Assembly (NCBI RefSeq): GCF_002101585.1
Contig: NZ_LQOT01000019.1
Span: forward strand, 1 to 64,000
DNA length: 64,000 nt
Direction: 5' to 3'
Source of the DNA: Mycolicibacter engbaekii
GTDB lineage: Bacteria > Actinomycetota > Actinomycetes > Mycobacteriales > Mycobacteriaceae
This document shows, piece by piece, positions 50,052 through 58,387 of the stretch; position 1 is the first letter of the stretch, and every line of letters starts with the position of its first letter. A model generated the notes under the pieces. The model searched no databases, was not told the origin of the DNA, and saw only the letters and a program-made list of their open reading frames with translations. A program made the translations under genes and the position numbers.

Positions 50052-50498
50052 GTGCGACTGGTCAGCGGCCCGGTGGTAGCGGTGCGTAAGCCGCTTGCGC
50101 CCGACGTCACCAACTGGCCCGACGAGAATCTCGCCCTGATCGGCAGCCGGTGCGCGGAGTGCGAGGCGACGGTCTGGCCCCGCCAAGACCACTGCCCACG
50201 CTGCAGCGGCCCGCAGATGCACGATGTGCTGCTGCCCCGCCAGGGCACCCTTGAGGCCTGGACCACCCAAGGTTTTGTGCCCAAGCTGCCCTACGCCGGC
50301 GGGGAGACCGCCGAGGGCTTCACCCCGTACGGAGTCGGACTGGTCCGACTCGGCGACGTGGTTCAGGTCGAGGCTCGCCTGACCGAATCCGATCCCGCCA
50401 AACTGCAATTCGGCATGGACGTCGAATTGACCATGGTGCCGTTCTATGTCGACGACGACGGGACCGAGATTCTCACCTGGGCGTTCCAGCCCGTCTAA
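50052..50498 (+). CDS. DUF35 OB-fold protein with zinc ribbon
   Basis: 148 residues. N-terminal rubredoxin-like zinc ribbon CAEC...CPRC (Cys pairs about 14 residues apart), then an OB-fold (GTLEAWTTQGFVPK, YGVGLVRLGD, VPFYVDDDGTEILTW). Such DUF35 proteins are required partners of thiolase-like SCP2 proteins; in the steroid pathway the DUF35 domain of ChsH2 binds the aldolase Ltp2. The next gene, 13 bases away, is that kind of thiolase-like protein. Start GTG 50052 is uncertain because no clear ribosome-binding site precedes it. Confidence 0.85.
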   Translation: MRLVSGPVVAVRKPLAPDVTNWPDENLALIGSRCAECEATVWPRQDHCPRCSGPQMHDVLLPRQGTLEAWTTQGFVPKLPYAGGETAEGFTPYGVGLVRLGDVVQVEARLTESDPAKLQFGMDVELTMVPFYVDDDGTEILTWAFQPV

Positions 50499-50511
50499 GG
50501 AGACCTGGACA

Positions 50512-51666
50512 ATGACGGTAGCGAACAACGACGTGGCGATCATCGGCGTCGGACTGCACCCCTTCGGCCGATTCGACAAGTCCGCGATGCAGATGGGCGC
50601 CGAGGCCATCCACCTGGCCCTGGCCGACGCCGGGGCGCAGTGGAAGGACATCCAGTTCGGGGTCGGCGGCAGCTATGAGATCTCCAATCCCGATGCGGTG
50701 ACGCGGCTGGTCGGTCTCACCGGCATCCCGTTCACCAACGTGTTCAACGCCTGCGCCACCGCAGCCACCGCCACCCAGGTCTGCGCCGACAACATCCGGT
50801 CCGGCAAATACGACATCGGCATCGCGATCGGCATGGACAAGCACCCCCGCGGCGCGTTCACCGACGACCCCGCCAAGCTGGCACTGCCGGCCTGGTATGC
50901 CGAGAACGGTCAGTTCGTCACGACCAAGTTCTTCGGCATGAAGGCCAACCGCTACCTGCACGACCACGGCATCTCCCAGCGGACGCTGGCCAAGGTCGCC
51001 GCCAAGAACTTCCGCAACGGAGCGTTGAACCCGAACGCATTTCGCCGCAAGCCGATGTCCGAGGACGCCATCCTCGACTCGCCGGCGCTGAACTACCCAC
51101 TCACCCAGTTCATGTTCTGCGCGCCCGACGAAGGCGCTGCCGCGGTGGTGATGTGCCGCGCCGACATCGCGCACCGCTTCAGCGGTAAGCCCGTCTACCT
51201 GCAGGCCACCGAGATCCGCACCCGCCGCTACGGCGCCTACGAGGTGCACGCCACCTCCGCCCCGATCGAAGAGGACGTGGCACCGACGGTCTACGCCGCC
51301 CGCGCCGCCTTCGAAAGGGCCGGCGTGACACCCGAAGACGTCGACGTCATCCAGTTGCAGGACACCGACGCCGGGGCCGAGATCATCCACATGGCCGAGT
51401 GCGGCTTCTGCGCCGACGGCGACCAGGAGAAGCTGCTCGCCGACGGGGCGACCGAGATCAGCGGGTCACTGCCGGTCAACACCGACGGCGGGCTGATCGC
51501 CAACGGCGAGCCCATCGGCGCCTCGGGACTGCGCCAGATCCACGAACTGGTGCGCCAACTGCGCGGCCAGGCCGGTGACCGCCAGGTGCCCGGCGGCCCG
51601 AAGGTGGGCTTCGCCCAGGTCTACGGCGCGCCGGGTACCGCCTCGGCATCGATTCTCACCGTCTAG
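50512..51666 (+). CDS. Thiolase-like lipid-transfer protein (possible retro-aldolase)
   Basis: 384 residues from ATG 50512, AAGGAG upstream. Thiolase fold of the SCP-x/Ltp type: Cys81 in NVFNACATAATATQVC, NTDGGLIANGEPIGASG near residue 325-339. True thiolases have GHPIGASG; here Glu333 replaces that His, so normal thiolytic chemistry is doubtful. Ltp2-like proteins have lost thiolase activity and cleave side chains by retro-aldol reaction with a DUF35 partner. The DUF35 gene directly upstream supports this role. Its substrate is not known. Confidence 0.82.
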   Translation: MTVANNDVAIIGVGLHPFGRFDKSAMQMGAEAIHLALADAGAQWKDIQFGVGGSYEISNPDAVTRLVGLTGIPFTNVFNACATAATATQVCADNIRSGKYDIGIAIGMDKHPRGAFTDDPAKLALPAWYAENGQFVTTKFFGMKANRYLHDHGISQRTLAKVAAKNFRNGALNPNAFRRKPMSEDAILDSPALNYPLTQFMFCAPDEGAAAVVMCRADIAHRFSGKPVYLQATEIRTRRYGAYEVHATSAPIEEDVAPTVYAARAAFERAGVTPEDVDVIQLQDTDAGAEIIHMAECGFCADGDQEKLLADGATEISGSLPVNTDGGLIANGEPIGASGLRQIHELVRQLRGQAGDRQVPGGPKVGFAQVYGAPGTASASILTV

Positions 51667-51693
51667 GGTGCGGGCCCTGCCCCGCCGGCCGCG

Positions 51694-52719
51694 CTAGTCA
51701 CCCAGCGCGGGCGGCGGTGAGTAGGCCGGTTCATACCCGGCGACCCGGATCGGGCTGCCCACCAGCCGGAAATCCCCTGCCGTGACCACCATTTCCGGAT
51801 GCTCCTTGAGGGCTTCGGGCAACGTCCGCACCGCGGCCGCAGGGATGCCCAGGGGACGCAGCCGCGCCTCCCAGCCCGCTGCGGTGTCGGCTGCAAGCGC
51901 GGCGGTGACCACCGCGAGCACCTCGTCACGGTGCGCTACCCGCTGCGCCATCGTCGCGAAGCCTTCGACGCCGGCCTCCTCGGCGAACGCCTTCCAGAAG
52001 CCGTCGTGGGTGACGAACAGTGCCAGATATCCCTGCGCGGTCGGGAAGAGCTGCGCGGGAACGTAATACGAGTGAGCGCCATGGGGATAGCGCTGCGGTT
52101 CGACGCCGTCGTTGAGGTAGGCCGACGCGCGGTAGTTCAGCTGGGACAGCATCACGTCCAGCAGCGACACCTCCACCTGCCCGCCGCGGCCGCTGACAAT
52201 CTGGGCCAGCAGGCCCAGCGCCGCGGTCAGTCCGGTGGAGTTGTCCGCCGAGGAGTAGCCCGGCAGCGTCGGCGGCGCGTCCGGATCCCCGGTCATCGCG
52301 GCCACCCCGGTCGCGGCCTGGATCACGTAGTCGAACGCGGGCTCATCTCCGCCGTCCAGGCCGAATCCGGTCAACGCGACGCAGACGATCCGCTCGTTGT
52401 GCCGCCGCAGCGCTTCGTAGGTGAGGCCGAGGCGCTTGATCACCGACGGCTTCATGTTCACCAGCAGCGCATGGGATTCGGCGACCAGCTCGCCCAGCCG
52501 CGCCTGACCGGTCGGCGAGGTCAGGTCCAGCTGGATGCTGGTCTTGTTGCGGTTGAGGCTGGCGAAGTAGCTGGCGCCGACCTGCCGCGAGATCTCCCCG
52601 CCCGGCGGCTCGATCTTGATGACCTCCGCGCCGAGATCGGCCAGCAACATGGTGGCGTACGGGCCGGCCAGCATCACCCCCACCTCGAGGATGCGGATCC
52701 CGGTAAGCGGTCCGCTCAC
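51694..52719 (-). CDS. Family III CoA-transferase (CaiB/BaiF)
   Basis: 341 residues. GIRILEVGVMLAGPYATMLL, GAEVIKIEPPGGEISRQVG, NRNKTSIQLDLTSPTGQ, and LPGYSSADNSTGLTAALGL with the catalytic Asp region. Shorter than the other three but complete. Its neighbours are an LLM oxidoreductase and a B12 acyl-CoA mutase on the same strand, which suggests activation or racemisation of a branched acid. Convergent with the thiolase-like gene, 27 bases between stops. Confidence 0.88.
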   Translation of the reverse strand: MSGPLTGIRILEVGVMLAGPYATMLLADLGAEVIKIEPPGGEISRQVGASYFASLNRNKTSIQLDLTSPTGQARLGELVAESHALLVNMKPSVIKRLGLTYEALRRHNERIVCVALTGFGLDGGDEPAFDYVIQAATGVAAMTGDPDAPPTLPGYSSADNSTGLTAALGLLAQIVSGRGGQVEVSLLDVMLSQLNYRASAYLNDGVEPQRYPHGAHSYYVPAQLFPTAQGYLALFVTHDGFWKAFAEEAGVEGFATMAQRVAHRDEVLAVVTAALAADTAAGWEARLRPLGIPAAAVRTLPEALKEHPEMVVTAGDFRLVGSPIRVAGYEPAYSPPPALGD

Positions 52720-53673
52720 CTAGACCGCCTTGGCGAGCTCGGCGATCACCTCACGGGTGCGGTACTTGGAGGCGATCAGTTCGTCACGGGAGTCACCGAT
52801 CGGCAGCAGCCGCACCGACAGGTCGGTCACTCCGGCGTCGGCGAACTGCTTGAACCGCTTGAGGATCGACTCCTCGTCGCCGGCGGCGCACAGGTCGCCG
52901 ACGTCACGGGCCGAACCTCGGTCGAGCAGGCGCTGATAGTTCGGCGAGGTCTCGGCCTCCGCCAGGATCCGGTTGGCCCGCTCCTTGGCGGTCTCGATCT
53001 CGGAGTTGGCGCACAGCGTGACCGGAATACCGGCCACGATGCGGGGCGCGGGCTTGCCGGCTGCGGCCGCGGCCTTGTTGATCCGCGGCGCGATGTGCTC
53101 GGCGATCGCCTTCTCGTCGGCCATCCACAGCGAGGTGCCGTCGGCGTGCTCTCCGGCGATCTGCAGCATCACCGGACCCAGCGCGGCCACCAGCACCGGC
53201 ATCGGGGTCTCGGCGCCCAGCGCGGTGGGGTTGTGCACGGTGAAGTGCTCGTTCTCGACATCCACCGGGCCGGGGCCGGTGATGGCGGCATTGAGCACCT
53301 GCAGGTAGTCGCGGGTGTAGGCGGCGGGCTTGTCGTAGGGCAGGCCGAGCATGTCCCGGATGATCCAGTGGTGCGACGGCCCGACGCCCAGGGCCAGCCG
53401 CCCTCCGGAGATCGCGTTCACCGACAGCGCTTGGCGGGCAAGCGCTATCGGGTGCTGGGCCTGCAGCGGGACCACGGCGGTGCCCAGTTCGATCCGTGTG
53501 CTGTGGCAGGCCATCAGCGCCACCATGGTCAGCAGGTCGAAATCGTCGGGCACCTGTGGCATCCACGCGGTGGCAAGGCCCGCCTGATCGGCCCACTCGA
53601 TGTCGGCGATCAGCTTGGCGACTTTGCGCGCCATGTCGCCGCGTTCGGCGCCGATCATCACCCCAAGTCGCAT
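52720..53673 (-). CDS. LLM-class (F420-dependent type) oxidoreductase
   Basis: 317 residues. Luciferase-like TIM barrel: MRLGVMIGAERGD, WADQAGLATAWMPQVPDDFD, TRIELGTAVVPLQAQHP, GGRLALGVGPSHHWI, and ALGPVMLQIAGEHADGTSLW. This family uses F420 or flavin; in mycobacteria most are thought to be F420-dependent. It starts 2 bases before the mutase B12 subunit gene stops and sits in one unit with mutase and CoA-transferase. Its role might be oxidation of a hydroxyacyl or ketoacyl intermediate. The CoA-transferase start directly follows its stop. Confidence 0.88.
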   Translation of the reverse strand: MRLGVMIGAERGDMARKVAKLIADIEWADQAGLATAWMPQVPDDFDLLTMVALMACHSTRIELGTAVVPLQAQHPIALARQALSVNAISGGRLALGVGPSHHWIIRDMLGLPYDKPAAYTRDYLQVLNAAITGPGPVDVENEHFTVHNPTALGAETPMPVLVAALGPVMLQIAGEHADGTSLWMADEKAIAEHIAPRINKAAAAAGKPAPRIVAGIPVTLCANSEIETAKERANRILAEAETSPNYQRLLDRGSARDVGDLCAAGDEESILKRFKQFADAGVTDLSVRLLPIGDSRDELIASKYRTREVIAELAKAV

Positions 53674-53675
53674 GA

Positions 53676-54101
53676 TCAGTGCGCCTTTCTCTGGTCCACC
53701 ACCTGGCGCACGCCGCTCACCAGCTCCTCCAGCGACGTCCCGGTGGGAAACACCGCGGCGGCCCCGGCCTCCAGCAGCTTGGGCACGTCGCCCTGCGGGA
53801 TGGTGCCGCCCACCACCACGGCGATATCTCCGGCGTCGGCGGCGCGCAGCGCCTCGACGACGCGGGCGGTCAATGCGTTGTGCGCGCCGGACAGAATGCT
53901 CAGGCCCACCACCGCAACGTCTTCCTGCAGGGCGATGGCGACGATGTCCTCGATGCGCTGGCGGATGCCGGTGTAGATGACCTCGAAGCCGGCGTCGCGC
54001 AGCGTGCGGGCGACGATCTTGGCCCCGCGATCATGGCCGTCGAGACCGGGTTTGGCGACCAGGACACGGGCCGGGACGGCGGAGGGAAGCGGAGAAGTCA
54101 T
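53676..54101 (-). CDS. B12-binding small subunit of a split acyl-CoA mutase
   Basis: 141 residues. Cobalamin domain with the His ligand motif GLDGHDRGAK (D-x-H-x-x-G) at about 19-28, LSILSGAHNAL, and VVVGGTIPQGD. A stand-alone B12 domain of this size is typical of isobutyryl- or hydroxyisobutyryl-CoA mutases and of some methylmalonyl-type enzymes. It shares a base with the stop of the large subunit gene (TGATG). Confidence 0.92.
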   Translation of the reverse strand: MTSPLPSAVPARVLVAKPGLDGHDRGAKIVARTLRDAGFEVIYTGIRQRIEDIVAIALQEDVAVVGLSILSGAHNALTARVVEALRAADAGDIAVVVGGTIPQGDVPKLLEAGAAAVFPTGTSLEELVSGVRQVVDQRKAH

Positions 54102-55678
54102 CAGTACACCACCGGTTGCTGGAATTCGCCCCAGACTGCTTTGAGCGCCGAGACCATCTCGCCCACCGTGCAGTAGGATTTGGCGCAGTCGATCAGGGGA
54201 TGCATGAGGTTGAGATCGCCCTCGGCGGCGCGCGACAGCGCCGCCAGCTTGGCGGCGACGTCATCGGCGTTGCGCTCGGCCTTGACCCGCGCCAGCCGCT
54301 TGAGCTGGACCTCCCGGCCGGCGGCGTCGAGCTCGTAGGTGGCGATCTCCGGCGGCGGTTCGTCAGACGTGAATTTGTTGACGCCGACGACGGGCCGACT
54401 GCCGGACTCGATCTCCTGGTGGATCTTGAACGCCTCATCGGCGATCAGGCCCTGCAGATAGCCGTCCTCGATGGCACGCACCATGCCGCCGTGGTTCTCC
54501 AGGTCGGCCATGATCTCGATGATGCGTTCTTCCGTGGCGTCGGTGAGCGCCTCGACGAAGTAGGAGCCGCCGAGCGGATCGGCCACCCGGGCCACTCCGG
54601 TCTCATAGGCCAGGATCTGCTGGGTGCGCAGTGCCAGCGTCGCGGACTCCTCGCTGGGCAGGGCGAAGGGCTCGTCCCAGGCGGCGGTGAACATCGACTG
54701 CACCCCGCCCAGCACCGCGGCCATCGACTCGTAGGCGACCCGCACCAGGTTGTTCTGGGCCTGGGGAGCGAACAGGGATGCCCCACCGGCCACGCAGCCG
54801 AATCGGAACATCGATGCCTTGTCGCTGCTGGCGCCGTAGCGCTCGCGCACGATGGTGGCCCACCGGCGCCGCCCGGCCCGGTATTTGGCGACCTCTTCGA
54901 AGAAGTCGCCGTGGGTGTAGAAGAAGAAAGAGACCTGGGGCGCGAACTGCTCGATGCTCATGCGGCCACGCTCGACGACGGTGTCGCAGTAGGTGACGCC
55001 GTCAGCCAGCGTGAAGGCCATCTCCTGCACGGCATTGGCGCCGGCGTCGCGGAAATGCGCACCGGCGACCGAAATCGCGTTGAACCGCGGCACTTCGGCG
55101 GCGCAGAACTCGATGGTGTCGGCGATCAGCCGCAGCGACGGCTCCGGCGGCCAGATCCAGGTGCCGCGGGAGGCGTATTCCTTGAGGATGTCGTTCTGGA
55201 TGGTGCCGGTGAGCTTGGCGCGCGGCACCCCGGAACGCTCCGCGGCGGCCACGTAGAACGCCAGCAGGATGGCGGCGGTTCCGTTGATGGTGAAGCTGGT
55301 GCTGATCTTGTCCAGGGGTATCGAGTCGAACAGGATCTCGGCGTCGGCCAGGGTGTCCACCGCCACCCCGACGCGGCCGACCTCCTCGCCGACCTCGGGG
55401 TCGTCGGAGTCGTAGCCGCACTGCGTCGGCAGGTCCAGCGCCACCGACAGCCCGGTCCCGCCCTGGCTCAGCAGGTAGCGGTAGCGCCGGTTGGACTCCT
55501 CGGCGGTGCCGAAGCCGGAGTACTGGCGGAAGGTCCACAGCCGGCCGCGGTAGCCGGACTCGAAGTTTCCGCGGGTGAAGGGATACGTGCCTGGGGGCGG
55601 CGGCTCTTCGCGCCGGTCTTCCGGGCCGTATACCGGTTTCAGCGGAATCCCTGAGGAGGTTTGCACTGGGTCACTCAT
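54101..55678 (-). CDS. Large subunit of a split methylmalonyl-CoA mutase-family enzyme
   Basis: 525 residues from ATG 55678 (TTG 55699 is possible). The TIM-barrel catalytic subunit without B12 domain, consistent with the small subunit next door. Substrate-pocket positions: Tyr53 in TFRQYSGFGTAEESN and Arg171 in ILKEYASRGTWIWPPEPS, both as in methylmalonyl-CoA mutase, whereas isobutyryl-CoA mutase usually has Phe and Gln. LDLPTQCGYDSDDPEV differs from both. So it may act on methylmalonyl-CoA or a related 2-alkylmalonyl/branched acyl-CoA. No MeaB-type G-protein chaperone is nearby. Confidence 0.9.
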   Translation of the reverse strand: MSDPVQTSSGIPLKPVYGPEDRREEPPPPGTYPFTRGNFESGYRGRLWTFRQYSGFGTAEESNRRYRYLLSQGGTGLSVALDLPTQCGYDSDDPEVGEEVGRVGVAVDTLADAEILFDSIPLDKISTSFTINGTAAILLAFYVAAAERSGVPRAKLTGTIQNDILKEYASRGTWIWPPEPSLRLIADTIEFCAAEVPRFNAISVAGAHFRDAGANAVQEMAFTLADGVTYCDTVVERGRMSIEQFAPQVSFFFYTHGDFFEEVAKYRAGRRRWATIVRERYGASSDKASMFRFGCVAGGASLFAPQAQNNLVRVAYESMAAVLGGVQSMFTAAWDEPFALPSEESATLALRTQQILAYETGVARVADPLGGSYFVEALTDATEERIIEIMADLENHGGMVRAIEDGYLQGLIADEAFKIHQEIESGSRPVVGVNKFTSDEPPPEIATYELDAAGREVQLKRLARVKAERNADDVAAKLAALSRAAEGDLNLMHPLIDCAKSYCTVGEMVSALKAVWGEFQQPVVY

Positions 55679-55742
55679 CGATGGATACGGTACTTGCAAG
55701 AAATGAGAATGCCAATACCGGTGTATGCGAATGCCCGGGTCG

Positions 55743-56597
55743 TCAGCCGGCCAGGTTGAAGTTTCCGCTGGCCCCGTAGACCGCCAGCGAGACCAACAGG
55801 GTCACCGAGACCACCACGATCAGCGAGGTCCGCACCGCGTTGCCGACCGCGACCCCGACCCCGGCCGGGCCGCCGGCGGCGAAGTAGCCGAAGTAGGTGT
55901 GGATCAGCAGGATCGTGATCGCCATCAGGAACGCCTGCAGGAACGACCACAACAGGTCGATGGGGTTGAGGAACGTGCGGAAATAGTGGTCGTAGAGCCC
56001 GGCCGACTGCCCGAACAGGAACACCGTGGTGAAGCGACTGGCCACAAAGGACAGGATCACCGCGATGGCATACAGCGGAACGATCGCCACCAGTCCGGCG
56101 ACGATGCGGGTGCTGACCAGGTAGGCGATCGGGCGAATGGCCATCGACTCCAGCGCGTCGATCTCCTCATTGATGCGCATCGCCCCCAGCTGCGCCGTGA
56201 CCCCGGCCCCGAAGGTGGCGGCCAAGCCGATTCCGGCGACCACCGGAGCCGAGATACGCACGTTGATGAACGCCGCCAGAAATCCGGTCAGGGCCTCGAT
56301 GCCGATGTTGCCCAGGGAGCTGTATCCCTGCACCGCCAGCGTCCCGCCGGCCGCCAGGGTCAGGAAGCCGACGATCACCACGGTGCCGCCGATCATCGCC
56401 AGGGTGCCGGTGCCCATGCTGATCTCGGCGATCAGCCGGATGACCTCGCGGCGGTAGCGGGCGAAGGCGAACGGCGTGGTGGCGATCGCCCTGCCGTAGA
56501 ACAGCGTGTGATCGCCCACCTGGCTCAACGCCGTGATGGGGCGCCGGAGCTGCCGCGTCAGGCGCGGGTAGACGGCTTGCAGACTGCGCACTGCCAT
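55743..56597 (-). CDS. YrbE-B type (MlaE) permease, orphan
   Basis: 284 residues with about five membrane segments and the MlaE signature: GAGVTAQLGAMRINEEIDALESM (about 126-148, the EQ-loop type coupling helix is here split in text), RIVAGLVAIVPLY. YrbE pairs are permeases of Mce lipid importers, working with MCE proteins and an MKL ATPase. After it on the same strand comes the mutase, not mceA, so the usual six mce genes are missing. It starts 4 bases after the YrbE-A gene ends. Confidence 0.92.
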   Translation of the reverse strand: MAVRSLQAVYPRLTRQLRRPITALSQVGDHTLFYGRAIATTPFAFARYRREVIRLIAEISMGTGTLAMIGGTVVIVGFLTLAAGGTLAVQGYSSLGNIGIEALTGFLAAFINVRISAPVVAGIGLAATFGAGVTAQLGAMRINEEIDALESMAIRPIAYLVSTRIVAGLVAIVPLYAIAVILSFVASRFTTVFLFGQSAGLYDHYFRTFLNPIDLLWSFLQAFLMAITILLIHTYFGYFAAGGPAGVGVAVGNAVRTSLIVVVSVTLLVSLAVYGASGNFNLAG

Positions 56598-56600
56598 GCC

Positions 56601-57407
56601 TCAGCGCGCCGTCATCTTGATGCCGATGGCGGTGACCACGACGTTGACCACGAACAGTGACATGAAGGCATAGACGACGGTTTCGTTGACCGCGTTGCCC
56701 ACGGCTTTGGCGCCGCCGCCGGAGATGGTCAGCCCCCGGTAGCAGGCCACCATGCCCGCGATCAGACCGAACAGCGCGGCCTTGACGCAGGAGATGACCA
56801 GCTCGGGAACACCGGTCAGCAAGGTGATGCCTGCCGCGAACGCGCCCGGGTTGACGTCCTGGACGAAGACCGAGAAGGCGTAACCGCCGAGGATGCCGAT
56901 GATCACCACCAGGCTGTTGAGCAGCAGCGCCACCAGGCCGGCGGCAAGCATCCGCGGTGTCACCAGCCGTTGCACCGGGTTGATGCCCAAGACCTCCATG
57001 GCGTCGATCTCTTCCCGGATGGTGCGCGAGCCCAGGTCGGCGCACATCGCGGTGGCACCGGCCCCGGCCACGATCAACACGGTCACCATCGGTCCCACCT
57101 GCGTGACGGCACCGAAGGCCGCCCCGGCGCCGGACAGGTCCGCGGCCCCGAGCTCACGCAGCAGGATGTTGAGGATGAAGCTGACCAGGACGGTGAAGGG
57201 GATGGCCACCAGCAGGGTGGGCATCAGCGAGACCCGGGCGACGAACCAGCACTGTTCGACGAATTCGCGGGCCTGGAACGGCCGCCGGAACGCGAACCTG
57301 ACCGCGTCCACCGACATCGTGAACAGTCCGCCGACCGCCTCCATGGGGCCGGCCAGGCGAGCTGCCGCTGCCCCCGGGGACCACCGGATCAGGTCCTTCA
57401 TCCCCAT
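56601..57407 (-). CDS. YrbE-A type (MlaE) permease, orphan
   Basis: 268 residues, about five to six membrane segments. Motifs: QVGPMVTVLIVAGAGATAMC, LGSRTIREEIDAMEVLGINP (the cytoplasmic coupling helix), ISGGGAKAVGNAVNETVVYA. It forms a heterodimer with the B protein at 55743. The pair could supply a distant mce locus or act with a single remote MCE protein, and its neighbours point to import of the lipid catabolised here. Confidence 0.92.
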   Translation of the reverse strand: MGMKDLIRWSPGAAAARLAGPMEAVGGLFTMSVDAVRFAFRRPFQAREFVEQCWFVARVSLMPTLLVAIPFTVLVSFILNILLRELGAADLSGAGAAFGAVTQVGPMVTVLIVAGAGATAMCADLGSRTIREEIDAMEVLGINPVQRLVTPRMLAAGLVALLLNSLVVIIGILGGYAFSVFVQDVNPGAFAAGITLLTGVPELVISCVKAALFGLIAGMVACYRGLTISGGGAKAVGNAVNETVVYAFMSLFVVNVVVTAIGIKMTAR

Positions 57408-57527
57408 CAGGCCGGCTCCTCCCGCGTCACTGCGTGTGGAATCCTATCGGATTTGTGAATTTTGGGATACCCGGTTCTGCTTTTGTTGCACACAGATTCT
57501 CACTCTGCGTAAACGCAGCGATGCGCC

Positions 57528-58361
57528 TCAGAGCCGGCCGTCGACCTGCAGATCGGGGTGGACCCACTGTGGTGATCTGCGTTCCTTGAACGCCCGGAAA
57601 CCCTCGACGGCCTCCGGGGCGCCCAGGCTGGTGTTCATCCCGATCCGGTCGAACAGGCCGAGGTAGGAGTCCAGGCTGGCCTTGACCACCCCGCGCGCCG
57701 CCGGCGCGGTGCGACAGCACTGCGCCAGCACCTCGCGGGCGGCGTCAGGCAGGTCGTCGTGCGCGACCACCCGGGCCACCAGGCCCCAGTCCAGGGCCTC
57801 GCGCGCATCGAGGGTGCGGCCGGTGAACATCAGGTCCCGGGTGCGGACCGGCCCGATCACGCGCGCCAGCATCTGGCTGTAGTAGGTGTCGGCGATCCCG
57901 CGGAACAGCTCCGGCACCCGGAAGGTGGCCCGGTCGCTGACCACCGCCATATCACTGCACAGCGCGATCTGCAGCCCGCCGCCCTGGCACAGTCCGTTGA
58001 CCGCACAGACAACCGGTTTGACCGAAGCGCGCAGGGTGTCGAACGGGGTGATGTCCATGCCCAGCGCGGCACCGAAGGTGATCCAGTCGTCGGCGCCGCC
58101 GCCACCCATGTCGCCGCCGGGGGCGAACACATCGCCGGTACCGGTGATCAACAGCCCGGCCAGCTCCGGATCCTGATTGACCCGGCCCACCGCGTACCGC
58201 AGACCGAAGTACATGGCGGGGGTCAGCGCATTGCGGGCCTGGGGCCGGTCGATGGTGCAGACGGCGATGGGACCCTCCCGCCGCAGCGTCAGGTAGGGCG
58301 TCCCCAGCCAGTCCCCCTCGGGTGGCCCCGACCGGGAGGACCCCTGCGGTTGAGCATCCAT
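57528..58361 (-). CDS. Enoyl-CoA hydratase
   Basis: 277 residues from ATG 58361 (AGGAG upstream); a longer TTG start lies at 58391. Crotonase motifs: AVCTIDRPQARNALTPAMY, oxyanion hole GTGDVFAPGGDMGGGG, AVNGLCQGGGLQIALCSDM, and VPELFRGIADTYYSQML with the catalytic Glu position. A Gly-rich insertion (GGDMGGGGADD) lies near the active site. It follows the phosphotransferase gene on the same strand. Confidence 0.9.
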   Translation of the reverse strand: MDAQPQGSSRSGPPEGDWLGTPYLTLRREGPIAVCTIDRPQARNALTPAMYFGLRYAVGRVNQDPELAGLLITGTGDVFAPGGDMGGGGADDWITFGAALGMDITPFDTLRASVKPVVCAVNGLCQGGGLQIALCSDMAVVSDRATFRVPELFRGIADTYYSQMLARVIGPVRTRDLMFTGRTLDAREALDWGLVARVVAHDDLPDAAREVLAQCCRTAPAARGVVKASLDSYLGLFDRIGMNTSLGAPEAVEGFRAFKERRSPQWVHPDLQVDGRL

Positions 58362-58387
58362 CAGCGCCGACCTCTCCTTCTTCGTCG

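Noticed and set aside
55703-55721. Fourth full palindrome of the shared motif
   Set aside because: The left half-site is perfect but the right half does not match; listed only as a half-site.
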